64,000 nucleotides of DNA from Knufia peltigerae (lineage: Eukaryota > Ascomycota > Eurotiomycetes > Chaetothyriales > Trichomeriaceae): NCBI GenBank assembly GCA_030247855.1, contig JAPDRN010000141.1:1-64000 (forward strand). Reading direction: 5' to 3'. Position 1 is the first letter of the stretch. Each line of letters starts with the position of its first letter. Made by a program: the position numbers and the translations under genes. The notes under the pieces are model-generated. The model saw only the letters and a program-made list of their open reading frames with translations, was not told the origin of the DNA and did no database searches. Shown here piece by piece: positions 10,752 through 21,353 of the stretch.

Positions 10752-12589
10752 ATGATGGACCCTGAAGAAGTATTTGCTGAAGAGGCACAAGAGGAGGCAG
10801 GTCTGTCGGATAATAGCGCCCCTGGTCCCGCCGTCGAGACACAATTCCACGTCGGGGATGGGGACGACGAGAGCACCGAAGGAGACGACGAGAATAGCCC
10901 TTTGGTGAGCCCGCGTCGACGCCGTAATGCCTCTCGAAAGACACCATATTCTCGCGCACGAACAAGCTATGAACGTGCCATCAATGAGCCATGGAACGGC
11001 GCACATGGCTCTCATGCGCTCCCATGGTACAAGAAACCGTCAATATTCTGGCTTCTTCCAGCTTTCTTCCCTTTCTGTATCGCCTTTGGTGGGATCATCG
11101 TCCCAAAGACATATCTGGTCTTGGATCTGATATGTCAAGACTACCTCTCCGATCAAGCTCGCAGGGATCCGACGTTTCACTTCCTTCCCGTGGTTCTAGG
11201 TGACGAAAATCCTCAATGCCGGGATCCAAAGGTTCAATCTCGTGTTGCGACCTTCAACCTCGAGGCCAGTCTCCTCGCTGGCGTTTTCTCTGCCATAATT
11301 TCGCCTCACTTAGGCTCACTATCGGATCGGTATGGCCGCAAAGGCATCATTGTGTTTGCATCATTAGGTGCTTTCATGGCCGAAATCATCACCATCATCG
11401 TCGGTAGCAACCCTGGCAGCGTTTCCGTTTACTGGATGTTGGTCGGCTTCCTTCTCGACGGTCTCTCCGGATCCTTTACCACAGCCATGGCCCTCTCATT
11501 TGCGTACGCCAGTGATTGTTCCGCTCCGGAACGCCGGAATGTCGCTTTTGGGTACTTCCACGGTACATTATTCTCCGGTATCGCTCTGGGCCCAATTCTG
11601 GCAGGCTACTTGATCAAAGTGACAGGCACGGTGATGGTAGTCTTCTATTTCGCCTTAGGCTGTCACGTATTCTACATACTTTTCATCACTCTCTTTGTTC
11701 CAGAGTCCCTGTCCAAAGAGCGGCAGATGCTTGCCAGAGAGAAGCGGCGTGACAAACGCGCAAGTACTCCCAGGAAAGACCTCGTCACAAAGCTTCGCAA
11801 CTATAATCTCTTCAAACCTCTCTGGGTGCTCCGACCCACTGGCGAGGGCACGTCACCCGCCCTGCGCAAGAACCTTTTTGTTCTTGCTGCTATCGATACG
11901 ATGATGTTCGGTGTGGCAATGGGTACGATGCAGATTATCATCATATACGCCGAGTACCGCTTCGGCTGGACGGCTGTGGACTCGTCAATGTTCCTGTCCG
12001 CGGTGAACGTTTGTCGGGTGCTTTGTTTAGTGCTCCTTCTCCCCCTTCTGACCCGAATCTTCCGCGGCCCTGCTCCCGGCGGCGCCAGCAGTGCAGGCCA
12101 CAAGGGTGCGGACATGCTCGACATCAATATTATTCGCGGTTCGATACTGTTCGATTTGATTGGCTATTTAGGCTACGCGCTCACGCCGAGTGGCGCTATC
12201 ATGGTGCTCGGTGGCATGATCGCTAGTCTTGGTGGGATTGGGAGTCCGACATTACAGTCCGCCCTGACAAAGCATATTCCTGCTGACCGGACGGGGCAGG
12301 TATTGGGTGCAAGTGGACTGCTGCACGCGCTGGCTCGCGTGGTAGCTCCTACAGTATTTAACTTGATCTATCGCCAAACAGTGGGCGTTTATGCTGGCAT
12401 AGTTTTCCTATGTCTTGCCAGTATTTTTGTTGTGGTTTTCATTCTGAGCTGGCTGCTTAAGCCAAATGGTACGTTCTCTGTCCTGACTCGATCGAGATGT
12501 TCAAAGCCTTCCGCTAACGCGAAACAGTATACTTGCATGACCACACTGCTTTTGAAGCTGATCATGAACAAGATAGCCACGATGGGTGA
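10752..12589 (+). CDS. Major facilitator superfamily transporter, 12 TM
   Basis: Two exons (10752-12468 and 12528-12589; 59-bp intron with GTACGT donor, CTAAC branch and CAG acceptor) encode 592 residues. Splicing replaces an unlikely read-through tail with a short hydrophilic end (VYLHDHTAFEADHEQDSHDG). The first ATG is 10752 (MMDPEEVFAEE); the frame extends further upstream without an ATG. After an acidic N-terminal tail of about 100 residues come alternating hydrophobic segments. The MFS motif A is clear (HLGSLSDRYGRKG), and there is a charged central loop (SKERQMLAREKRRDKR). The pattern resembles the HIAT1/MFSD14-like and bacterial tetracycline-efflux-like branch, but the substrate and membrane cannot be told from sequence. 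Superfamily is confident; the subfamily is tentative. Confidence 0.9.
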
Positions 12590-13266
12590 AACCCATGAGC
12601 TGAGACATGGTCTTGGTGTACAGTCATCGATTTGATGTATTATATCAGTACATGTATGTAAGATGGAGGATTTACTTTTGTTGTTCTGAGATCTTTAGAT
12701 GCATTTCCTTACCGTAATTTGAGCGATCTTGCTAGATATAGATTTCTTTACTTTCTATGCTATTTAGAAAGATGGAAACGAAAGTTCAAAGCAGCTTAAG
12801 GTCCTTTTTATGGCTCTCCATCGGCCAATATACCTTAGGGCAGCTCATCTCTTTTGGGGCAAATATTTGACAAGAGACGACTTGACTTTCGTTGGTGCAC
12901 GTATCTACGGAATCTCATCAATCCATGCTCGCAATGAGGTTTAAAATTCGGCAACAATAGAGAGCACTCCTAGTTGTGTTGTGGTTGAACCGAAGAATCT
13001 TTTGGTGTACGATGTGGCGTGACGAGGCTGCGCTTAAGTAAGAAGTTCAAGCACCACTTTAACTTTCGGATTTTTAGTGGAGATCGATTCATCGAGCCTG
13101 CGACCTTCTGCGACCTGTTGTACTTGTATAGTTTGCCAACTCGATCATCACCACGCCGCCCTGTGAAGTTTCGGAAATGTGGTATTCTACTGGACTATTC
13201 TCCCGTTGACATTTGGGCTCTTGGGCTCGTTGAGCCTTATCCAAATGTGTGAATGATGTTACCACC
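12590..13266. other. Intergenic region
   Basis: 3' flank of the transporter and promoter of the next gene. It is AT-rich around 12640-12960. No gene or repeat stands out. Confidence 0.5.
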
Positions 13267-16200
13267 ATGATCTCTCCGACCCCAATTGTTCCCTCGAAGA
13301 ACGCCTTGCGAGCTCTCCGCCGACTGGCTTTATCACCTCCTGCGGTTGTAGTCGTTGGAGCCGTGGGCAGTCTCTGTGGTGCTGCAGTAGTGCACTGTGA
13401 GATTCGACGTCAACTCATTCTAGCCGAGCGCATCATCGAAACGAAGAAGGTCTTACGGTCCTTGACGAATGGGTCCCCCGCCGACCGTCTGAAAGAAATG
13501 TTTGAAGCAGCAGAAAGAGGCGAAGATGTCACATCTCCAGAATGGCGCGCAAAGAGGAGGCGGAGAGAGATTGGACGTAGATCGTTTTCTACCATCAGCA
13601 GGACCACTACATTCTGCGGGAATGATGACGGTGGAGGAAAGGAAGATTCCATACCTCGAGAGGAAGACCACAAAATTTCTTGCACACAGAAACGAATAGT
13701 ACCACGATATCACCCTGTCCCACGGATCAAGGAATCCATCTCAAATCCTAAGACACATTTCACCACGTCTGGCTCGAGGATCCATCGTGGGAAGCATGTC
13801 TGGCAATCAAGAGATAAACGCGAGCCATCCTTCGCAGAGTTCCGATTTTCCTCGCAAAGCACGAATATCGGATCACTTTCGAACCGCAGGCTTCCTGCAC
13901 ATCACCACTATAACACGAGCAGACAGAAGCAGACGAACGACGCTTACATTCCACATGGGTCATCTGACCAGAATTTCACGGATCGATCCATCCAGGGACG
14001 TGCGATGCGAACGACGTTGATGGAAGAAGATCCTGTGATCTTATCCGAAAGAGCTCACGACGACGAGTCTACGATGCCATTGCTGGACGCAGGACTCAAA
14101 ACTCGCACTTCATTAGCCGAAGACAACATTGTGACCAGTCTTCCATTCAGGCCCCTCTCCACCTCGCCTCATCAGTCCAGCACTAAAGCAGGAGGACGCT
14201 CGATTTTCAGGGAACTCCTTGTTGCCCCCGAGCCTACTTCATCTAATCAGTCATATAAACAGTCAACTAGCAAAGACTTAAAAGACTATGCCAGAAAGGA
14301 CCTTCCATGGCCCAACAGCCGTCCCTCGTGGTCTTCTTGGATGATGAACAAGTCGACTACGGCACAAACGCACACAGCTCTGGATAACGAATTCTGCTCT
14401 TACCGTAGAAATGCGCAGCAATACGGTCCCCATTGGCCAAAGCGAAGTCGCGTGTTTGAATCACCGAGGCTAGAGACAGGCATTGATGAACTGGAATTCA
14501 TTCCGTATTCCATTCGCAGTCACTTTACCAAAAATGTCAACCCGAGAATATATCTCGAACTACAGAATTTCATACGCCCTAAAAAGCTCACTTTGACGTA
14601 CGAAGAAAGACTACGTCGATGGTCTGCTGCTATGAGATATTACACCCAACACAATGCTCCGAACTGGGCCATGGCTGAAGCTATCTTCTACAGCTGGAGG
14701 TTTTCGTTTCGACCTGACGACCTGATCTGTGCACCTGTGATGAAGCTCATAAGCTATCTGCTTGCCACTGCCCCGACTTCCGAAAGGCTTCAAGAGATAT
14801 TTTTCCCCAGCTCTGTTCCTGGGAGGCACAAAGATCATCTTTATTCCCTTGCCCCTCGATACCTGGCAATCTTCTGCGAGGATCACGACGAGAAATCTTG
14901 TGTGGCTGAGCTCGCAAAGATACATAGACTTGCTCAACGAAGCAAACTGTCACACAAAGACCAGGCATTCGTACCAGTCCTGCGAAAGGCGCTTCGGAAG
15001 CAAGATCCTGGGCAGAGAGACGACCTCATAGATGCTGTCATTGCGGTCTATGGAGAAAATGTAAGGCCATACATCTTGAGCCAATGTGCGCTGTTGTATA
15101 CAAGCAGCGGTGATTGGATCGACGTTGAAGAGATGCTCAGTCAGATACACACGACTGGCCACAGTAGAACAAGGGTGTACCAGTTCTCGTCACTTTTCAA
15201 CGACATACTCCGGCGATACCTTGAAACGAATAGTGCTTCACAAGGCTTTGAATTTTTGATCGGTGGAATCAAAGACGCAGGTTTGGTTCCGCTCCACGGA
15301 ATATCTACCACGATCATATGTGCATTGGTCAAAGAGAAGCGGTTTAGTCTGGTCGGCGAATGGGTGCGGATAGTCCGTGAAACCTTTCCTAGGTGCAAAT
15401 TGGGCTTTGATATGGACACAGATGCCTGGAAACTTGGGCAAGCTTTGAGGACAACAGGTGCCACATGTCAACAGGTTGCAGAAGTTTGCCGCGGAATTTC
15501 TCTGGGGTGTCGTGACGATCCATTCTCTCCAGTCCTGAAGGATTTTGTGAAAGAAATCATGAAACGCGATGTCACCGAAAGGTTCCAAACACTGGCTGAG
15601 CATCGTCCATCGCTCGCTGCTCTCGACAATTATCTACAATCGGTGCCATTGAGTCAACTCATCGATGTTGCCTCCCGAATCTGCACCTCACAGAGACTGT
15701 TGGTGGGTGATGGCGATGTTTTCGATGGCTTGATACAAGATCTTGCTTCTCAGCTGAATGGCATCGATGAAATAAAGTCCATTTTCGCAGGAGATTTCAG
15801 CCTAGCTCAACTGAAGCCACCTGGTGCCTATCAACCAGACATGTCCTCATCTGGGCCGCTTCTCTCGAAGGACTCCTGGAGTTCGTCGTCCACCCCGGAA
15901 ACTCAGACGATGGTCTCAGAATTGGTCGAGAGGGCCGAGCTGAGTGACATTGTTTACATCCAGGAAATAGTCGCTGAGCACTACGACCTGCAAAAGGACG
16001 ACAACCATCCTGTCAACCATTTGTTGCTGGAACGGCTCCTTGTAAGGCTCTCCTCCAACAGACCATGCGATGCACTCGGACTTGTTGAGTCGGTTTACGC
16101 TCGCAATTATATACAATGTGTCTCTGGCAAAGGACTTGGCAACGACATCTTTTTGAAATGGTTGGAATTGGTGGAGGAAGTCGGCGATACAAGTTCGGCA

Positions 16201-16518
16201 TCGGAGGTTCTCTGGGCTATACTTGACTCTAGCAGCCAACTTGAATGGTCGTTTGACTTTACAACTCTGGTCGACATTGTGGGAAGGAAATTCATGGGAT
16301 CCTGTCCACCCAAAGGGGAACCTCAAGATGTGACCTATTTGGTGGATCGGATTCAGCGACTAAAGGAAACTTTGCAGGACTCAAAACCTGTCCATGACGA
16401 CTTTAGGTTTCCTCCATGGCGTGAATGGGAAGAGAATTTCAGAGACAATTTCAGTCTCACGAAGAGAGTGAGTTCGGAGATGGACAAGGAGGAAATGTTG
16501 GAAGAGCAGTTGTCATGA
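13267..16518 (+). CDS. Large helical protein, probably mitochondrial (PPR-like architecture)
   Basis: A single exon of 1083 residues from the ATG at 13267 (MISPTPIVPSKNALRALRRL); the frame opens with a GTG at 13249. The N-terminus combines a basic amphipathic stretch (NALRALRRLA) with a hydrophobic segment of about 20 residues (PAVVVVGAVGSLCGAAVV), which suggests mitochondrial import and an inner-membrane anchor. Residues ~90-400 are polar and low-complexity. From ~430 onward the sequence is predicted helical, with repeated tracts such as ILRRYLETNSASQGFEFLIG that resemble the degenerate pentatricopeptide repeats of fungal mitochondrial RNA factors. I recognise the N-terminal pattern as conserved in Pezizomycotina but cannot name a characterised member. 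The role in mitochondrial RNA or translation is inference only. Confidence 0.8.
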   Translation: MISPTPIVPSKNALRALRRLALSPPAVVVVGAVGSLCGAAVVHCEIRRQLILAERIIETKKVLRSLTNGSPADRLKEMFEAAERGEDVTSPEWRAKRRRREIGRRSFSTISRTTTFCGNDDGGGKEDSIPREEDHKISCTQKRIVPRYHPVPRIKESISNPKTHFTTSGSRIHRGKHVWQSRDKREPSFAEFRFSSQSTNIGSLSNRRLPAHHHYNTSRQKQTNDAYIPHGSSDQNFTDRSIQGRAMRTTLMEEDPVILSERAHDDESTMPLLDAGLKTRTSLAEDNIVTSLPFRPLSTSPHQSSTKAGGRSIFRELLVAPEPTSSNQSYKQSTSKDLKDYARKDLPWPNSRPSWSSWMMNKSTTAQTHTALDNEFCSYRRNAQQYGPHWPKRSRVFESPRLETGIDELEFIPYSIRSHFTKNVNPRIYLELQNFIRPKKLTLTYEERLRRWSAAMRYYTQHNAPNWAMAEAIFYSWRFSFRPDDLICAPVMKLISYLLATAPTSERLQEIFFPSSVPGRHKDHLYSLAPRYLAIFCEDHDEKSCVAELAKIHRLAQRSKLSHKDQAFVPVLRKALRKQDPGQRDDLIDAVIAVYGENVRPYILSQCALLYTSSGDWIDVEEMLSQIHTTGHSRTRVYQFSSLFNDILRRYLETNSASQGFEFLIGGIKDAGLVPLHGISTTIICALVKEKRFSLVGEWVRIVRETFPRCKLGFDMDTDAWKLGQALRTTGATCQQVAEVCRGISLGCRDDPFSPVLKDFVKEIMKRDVTERFQTLAEHRPSLAALDNYLQSVPLSQLIDVASRICTSQRLLVGDGDVFDGLIQDLASQLNGIDEIKSIFAGDFSLAQLKPPGAYQPDMSSSGPLLSKDSWSSSSTPETQTMVSELVERAELSDIVYIQEIVAEHYDLQKDDNHPVNHLLLERLLVRLSSNRPCDALGLVESVYARNYIQCVSGKGLGNDIFLKWLELVEEVGDTSSASEVLWAILDSSSQLEWSFDFTTLVDIVGRKFMGSCPPKGEPQDVTYLVDRIQRLKETLQDSKPVHDDFRFPPWREWEENFRDNFSLTKRVSSEMDKEEMLEEQLS

Positions 16519-17167
16519 GTGACACGTATATCTATATGTCTTCAAGATTCTGTAGATGACGACAATAATGAATCAAGCTTGGATATATAATCTGAGATTG
16601 AGATGGACATTCGGATTCTCTTTATCTTTTCTGTCAGCATTGGATTCATCAGTATCAATTGATTGATTAAAAATGAGATGCGGTGTTTGCGGCCGCATCG
16701 TTGTATCCATCTGAACCCTTTGTAAAGAATATGTGGGCAATAACCTTCTGAGCATTTTCATCACATCGGGGTATATGAGTAGTAGGTAATATACAGCTAT
16801 TAAACTGTCAATATGATTAGGAGGAGTTTGTTTTGCTCTTACGAAGATTAAAAACAATCTCATTTTTTATTCTCACTGTTTTGATCATTCTAGCAGATCA
16901 GAATACTTATCGGCCGAAACATTCCCGCACCAACTCTCGGTACACCGAGCAGACCTCGTTCGGAACGGACTCGTCGACGACTACACCGGCTACAGCACTA
17001 CTCGTCGAAGACTTGAAGACTCCTTCAAGACGAGCGACCGTCGACAGCGTGTCCAAGGTGTTTCCCAGTGGCTTTCTTTTTGTATCTTTGCACTTGAAGT
17101 ATCTATCACGGAATCAAAGACCAAAGTACCGAGAGAGGCATCATCAACCATTACAAACCATCCAATT
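16519..17167. other. Intergenic region: promoter of SDR gene
   Basis: AT-rich at 16560-16880. No coding signal is seen. The last 200 bases probably form the 5' UTR and promoter of the SDR gene. Confidence 0.5.
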
Positions 17168-18207
17168 ATGGCGTCAGATTTACCGGCACAGACACTCGAG
17201 GGGAAAGTCGCCATTGTGACTGGTTCGACGAGGGGATTAGGAGGTGAGTAAGGAGTGTGCGTTTTCATGTCCTGCGAGACGAGTCACACTTGAAACTTGT
17301 AGACGATTGCGTCTTCTCCCGAGAGACATCTCCTCCGCTTGAATGTCAAACAGGATACTAATACCTGACCCGGAAAAAAAACAGCTGATATGGCGCTGGA
17401 CCTGGCAAAACGTGGTGCAAAGGTATTGCCTATTCGCTCAACCCCTTGCTCCCTCTCATCGACTCCCTGGTAATTACCGGAGTCGGAGTCTTTGTCGATA
17501 CTGTACAGATACATCTGATGTGTTGACCTGAAATTCTTCAGGTCGTAATAACATACACATCCTCATCTTCCGAACCGAAAGCGAACGACCTAATCTCTCA
17601 GATCGACAACCTACCCAACGCGTCCCAGGCGGTCAGCGTCCGTGCCGACATGGGAGACACGGGGTCTCCCGCTCGGATAGTAGAGACTTGCGTGTCTACG
17701 TTTGGACCCGAGATCCACATATTGGTCAACAACGCCGGGGTGTCCGTCACCAAACCGTTGTCCGATCTCACGGTCCGGGACTACGACTATGTCTATGGTG
17801 TCAACGTCCGAGGTGTAATACTCTTGACCCAAGCCGTCTTGCCGTACCTGCAACCGCACGGGCGGGTGGCCAACATTTCCAGTGTTGGTGCGAGAGCCGG
17901 GTTCGCGGACTTGAGTCTCTACACGAGTTCAAAAGCGGCCATGGAAGGACTGACGAGGTCTTGGGCGGCAGAGTTGGGTGGTAATGGAACCACGGTGAAC
18001 TCGGTGGCTCCCGGTCCGGTCAAGAGTGAATTGTTGGACAGTATCCCACAGGAAATCGTCAAGATGCAACGAGACGGCACGCCCGTGGAAAAAAGGGTCG
18101 GTGAACCTTACGAGGTCAGTAGGGTCGTCGGTTGGTTGTGCTCCGAAGAGTCTGGCTGGGTCAGTGGTCAGGTCATCAACGTAAGTGGTGGTTGGAGTAT
18201 GTATTGA
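17168..18207 (+). CDS. Short-chain dehydrogenase/reductase (classical SDR)
   Basis: Three exons (17168-17243, 17385-17422, 17542-18207) encode 259 residues. It is an NAD(P)H-dependent oxidoreductase with a Rossmann fold. The start MASDLPAQTLEGKVAIVTGS contains the cofactor-binding TGSTRGLG (residues 18-25), split from the rest by intron 1. NNAG (101-104), the catalytic Ser in NISSVG (~152) and Tyr165-xxx-Lys169 (YTSSK) are all present, as is the PG motif (VAPGPVKSE). Splicing is required: without it the cofactor domain is lost. The 38-bp middle exon is small but keeps frame exactly (ADMALDLAKRGAK). Members of this type include 3-oxoacyl-ACP reductase-like enzymes; the substrate is unknown. 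It converges with an FSH1-type hydrolase. Confidence 0.92.
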
Positions 18208-18496
18208 AGCACCTCAGAAGGGGGGGAGGTTATATCTGATCCAATGTGAGTCCGTACATGTCCATGTGTGATAGGATAGGCAGGAAATCAGTTAGCAGGT
18301 TCAAGAGATGTCTCGTGTGTCATAATCTGGAAGTCTACTCTCTCTACCTCGGACAAATTCAGTACCGTCGTGATGCGGTGTAATTTTCATTCGCTTCAAT
18401 CCGCCTCAATCCGCCTCAATCCTTTGCTTTGCCTCGTTGTGTTCATTTCAGCGTACGAGTATATGTTTGTTTTATTCTTCATACGAATCATCTAGT

Positions 18497-19252
18497 TTAA
18501 TAATTCTCATCCGCACCGACCCCGTACTTTCCTCCACCGGCGTACCAAGCCGCCATGATCAAATCACAAAGGTCCTTGGCCTCGACGTCCTTGAGTGGCA
18601 AATGGTGACCACCTTCGAAATCCATGGTGAAACAAACGTCACTCTCACACATTTTGGCCAGAGCTTCACAGCCCGGTTTGACGTGGTCATCCTTGCCCCA
18701 AGCGTGGACCGTCGGTATCCCCTTGAGTAGAGGGTAATCTGCCGCGTTGACCTGTTGTGAAAGACCTATGGGGGGATAAGGTCCGCCTATCATGATGCCG
18801 AAGGCGAACTTTGTCTTGCTCTCCCCAGAATCTCTTTCTTGAATCTTTTGTCTCAGCAGTAACCCCGCGGTCAATCTGGCACCCTGACTGAAACCTATGA
18901 CGCCTTTGAAAGAATCGACACCCCCGTTGGCGTCCATGGTGTCGAGGATGAGTTTGTCGATGGCGTCGATTTCTTCTTGCGGTGTCGGTTCCACCTCACT
19001 CTCTCCGGCCTTGAAACGTCGATTGACCCAACGGTAGAACGGGGCGCAAGAGGCGAAGACCGGCAACATGCCGTGACCGGGAGTACCTTCTATGGGGGCC
19101 TGGACAAACACGAATCGAAACTGTTTTTCAAGGGTCCAGATCAATCGACGGGTTTGGATCTTGAAGACCGTGGAATTGGAACCTCCTCCGTGAAGACACA
19201 AAATCGCGGGGAGGAGGCCGCCTTCACTGTCGTGGGTGGGTCGGGAACTCAT
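18497..19252 (-). CDS. FSH1-family serine hydrolase
   Basis: An intronless 251-residue alpha/beta hydrolase of the FSH1 (DUF341) family, related to yeast Fsh1-3 and to hydrolases in some fungal secondary-metabolite clusters. The signature features are the N-terminal CLHGGGSN oxyanion segment, nucleophile GFSQG (Ser122), the Asp in HAWGKDDHVKPG and a C-terminal His in DFEGGHHLPL. The length is usual for the family. The ATG at 19252 is the first in frame. It lies between two SDR genes, but no polyketide or peptide synthase is visible in the window, so a biosynthetic role is not supported. The natural substrate is unknown. Confidence 0.93.
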   Translation of the reverse strand: MSSRPTHDSEGGLLPAILCLHGGGSNSTVFKIQTRRLIWTLEKQFRFVFVQAPIEGTPGHGMLPVFASCAPFYRWVNRRFKAGESEVEPTPQEEIDAIDKLILDTMDANGGVDSFKGVIGFSQGARLTAGLLLRQKIQERDSGESKTKFAFGIMIGGPYPPIGLSQQVNAADYPLLKGIPTVHAWGKDDHVKPGCEALAKMCESDVCFTMDFEGGHHLPLKDVEAKDLCDLIMAAWYAGGGKYGVGADENY

Positions 19253-19955
19253 TGTGCTGGTTGTTTGGTCGGTGGTGGCGTCGAGTTTTTATTGATGTGT
19301 GATTGTGATCAAGTCGGATGATATTCTCTGTGCTTTTATCATGGAAGTGGGTGTTGGATGGAAATTGGCTGATATATGAGATTGGTGGTCAAAAAGAGCC
19401 CAGGTAACCTGGACGTGGTGGGTGATTGAAATGTGTAGGTAAATAAAGACCTCGAATCTTGGTACTCGTGTCCGATCTTTCGTTGAAGTTGTGAATGAAA
19501 GCGATGTTACTTTGTTTTGTTATATTTCTCGATCTGAATCAATGGGAATAATGTATTTGTCGTCTTCAAGATCACAGTGACTACTTGCTCAATTTCAATT
19601 TTACCAAACATGGAACAAAAGTATTACGGTAGTGTTGTCAAACATGTAGCGATAGACTAATGCCGAAGAATAGAATAAGATACGGAAAATGTAGGGGTGG
19701 AGTCGGCGATTTAAATAGATACAATAACAAAACGAGGCTGTGGACAAGTCATCAGCCTCGCCAGCCTCGTCCCTATTTATTAACCCACTACTCTCATTTA
19801 TCCAGAGGAGTGTCATTCAAGCGGACAGAATCCGGGATGGACCTGCATATCTTGTGCTTAACAAATACTCCGTACAAGCTATGTCCTACACTTTCGTCAT
19901 TGACCAACGACCGCCGTTCCACTTCCTGACATCGATACCTCGATAGCTCGTCCTA
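19253..19955. other. Intergenic region
   Basis: Promoter side of the FSH1 gene and 3' side of the next SDR gene. One TACGGAGTA motif occurs (minus-strand orientation, 19866-19874). No gene is seen. Confidence 0.5.
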
Positions 19956-20735
19956 CTACATCAAAAACGTCCCACTGTTGGAATGTACCACGATTCCCGT
20001 CGCATTGGTATCCTTCAAACAATAGAGGTAAGCTTCTGCCAGATCTTCGGGCTGTCCAACTTTTCCAGTAGGGATTCTACTCTCATGACCCTGAAAAAAG
20101 GCCTTCTTCCCTTCCTCGCCCATCCCCTGCCACAGATCCGTCTCGATCACTCCCGGAGCCACAGCGTTCACTCGGATCGGAGCGAGGTCGAATGCGAGCT
20201 GCCTCGCTAGTCCATTCACCCCGGCACCGATGAGCGCCAACATGGACCAACCCCCGGCGATTGGTTTTTCAGAGATGCTTCCACCGGTAAAGACGATGGA
20301 CGAATGTCGGTCCTTTTTCAAATATCTCGACCCGATCTTGGCGACCAAGATTGAAGAGATGGTCCGGACTTGATTGCACTTTTGCCACTTCTCCAGCGTG
20401 ACTTCCTCGAGGGGGATCATCGGTAGTCGATCACCGGCCATGTAGACGATGTGGTCAATCTCGCCGACTTTACCGAAGAGGTCTCGGATGTTGGCTTCGA
20501 CATTGGCACTGGCGAGGTCACAGGCGTACCCAGAGATCCGGTCTTTGGCTTGAGGGTAGTCGTTGGCCAAGGCGGTACAGACGTCCTTGACCTTTTGTTC
20601 TCGTGACGAAGAGAGAATGACGACGGCGCCGGACTCGACGAGGGCCTGGGCGACGCTGATGCCGACACCTCCCGTTCCGCCGACGAGCAGCACTCGCTGG
20701 CCGACGAGCTTGTTGACGAAGCGTGTTGTTGACAT
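19956..20735 (-). CDS. Atypical SDR-fold protein lacking the Tyr-xxx-Lys pair
   Basis: An intronless 259-codon frame (about 258 residues) starting at the ATG at 20735 (MSTTRFVNKLVGQRVLLVGG); the frame extends upstream without supporting features. The Rossmann dinucleotide site is GGTGGVG. The NNAG tetrad is replaced by YMAGD. Where classical SDRs have Tyr-xxx-Lys, this protein reads GGWSMLALIGAGVNGLAR, so neither catalytic residue is present. The downstream structural motif NAVAPGVIETDLW is intact. Similar divergent SDRs are widespread in fungi, some of them probably binding rather than catalytic proteins. The fold is clear; activity is doubtful and the function unknown. Confidence 0.9.
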   Translation of the reverse strand: MSTTRFVNKLVGQRVLLVGGTGGVGISVAQALVESGAVVILSSSREQKVKDVCTALANDYPQAKDRISGYACDLASANVEANIRDLFGKVGEIDHIVYMAGDRLPMIPLEEVTLEKWQKCNQVRTISSILVAKIGSRYLKKDRHSSIVFTGGSISEKPIAGGWSMLALIGAGVNGLARQLAFDLAPIRVNAVAPGVIETDLWQGMGEEGKKAFFQGHESRIPTGKVGQPEDLAEAYLYCLKDTNATGIVVHSNSGTFLM

Positions 20736-21353
20736 TGTGCAGATGGATTTTTGTAGGGGCAGGGGTTGTGAAGTTTCGATCGACTGAGATTGTACAGAGA
20801 AGATGACGAGAGGGAGAGAGAGACACACAAGTAGAGAGTTCTGTCATCTACTTATAAGTCTTCCATACACGTTTGAAAACCTCTCACACATCCTCTTGCC
20901 ATGCCTCTAGGTATTCGCATTCTTTTTAACTCCGTATCGAACCGCTCTTGCCTCTACGGAATGTACATGCGAGGTTATCTCCATCAGGTCCATGAGCATA
21001 TGTGGATTGACCTCAAATAACCTAACTCTTTAAGACAAGACCAAAAAGTCATTGACTGGCATAGTTGTAATCTCCAGACCGAGAGATTGTTTGGAATCAG
21101 AGAACTCTCCTGGCGCCAATGATAGAACCATAATGTGCACCATGATACAAGGCTAATTGTGCGCATATTCCTAAAACGGACATTGCGAAAACTTGTCAAC
21201 GACGTCATTGTGAGCCTCGACACCACGATACAAAATACATGGTTACAACACGGTATCATCTGGCTCGAGCAAACGACGAGCGCTATTGGGTGATGAAGGG
21301 AGTAACTTGGGGGGAGGAAAATTTTGGTGCTTTTTCCATTCCAGTTCTAATGT
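20736..21353. other. Intergenic region
   Basis: Promoter of the SDR gene (minus) and 3' flank of the SQT1 gene. Short frames on the minus strand at 20984-21259 have no motif. Nothing else is seen. Confidence 0.5.
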
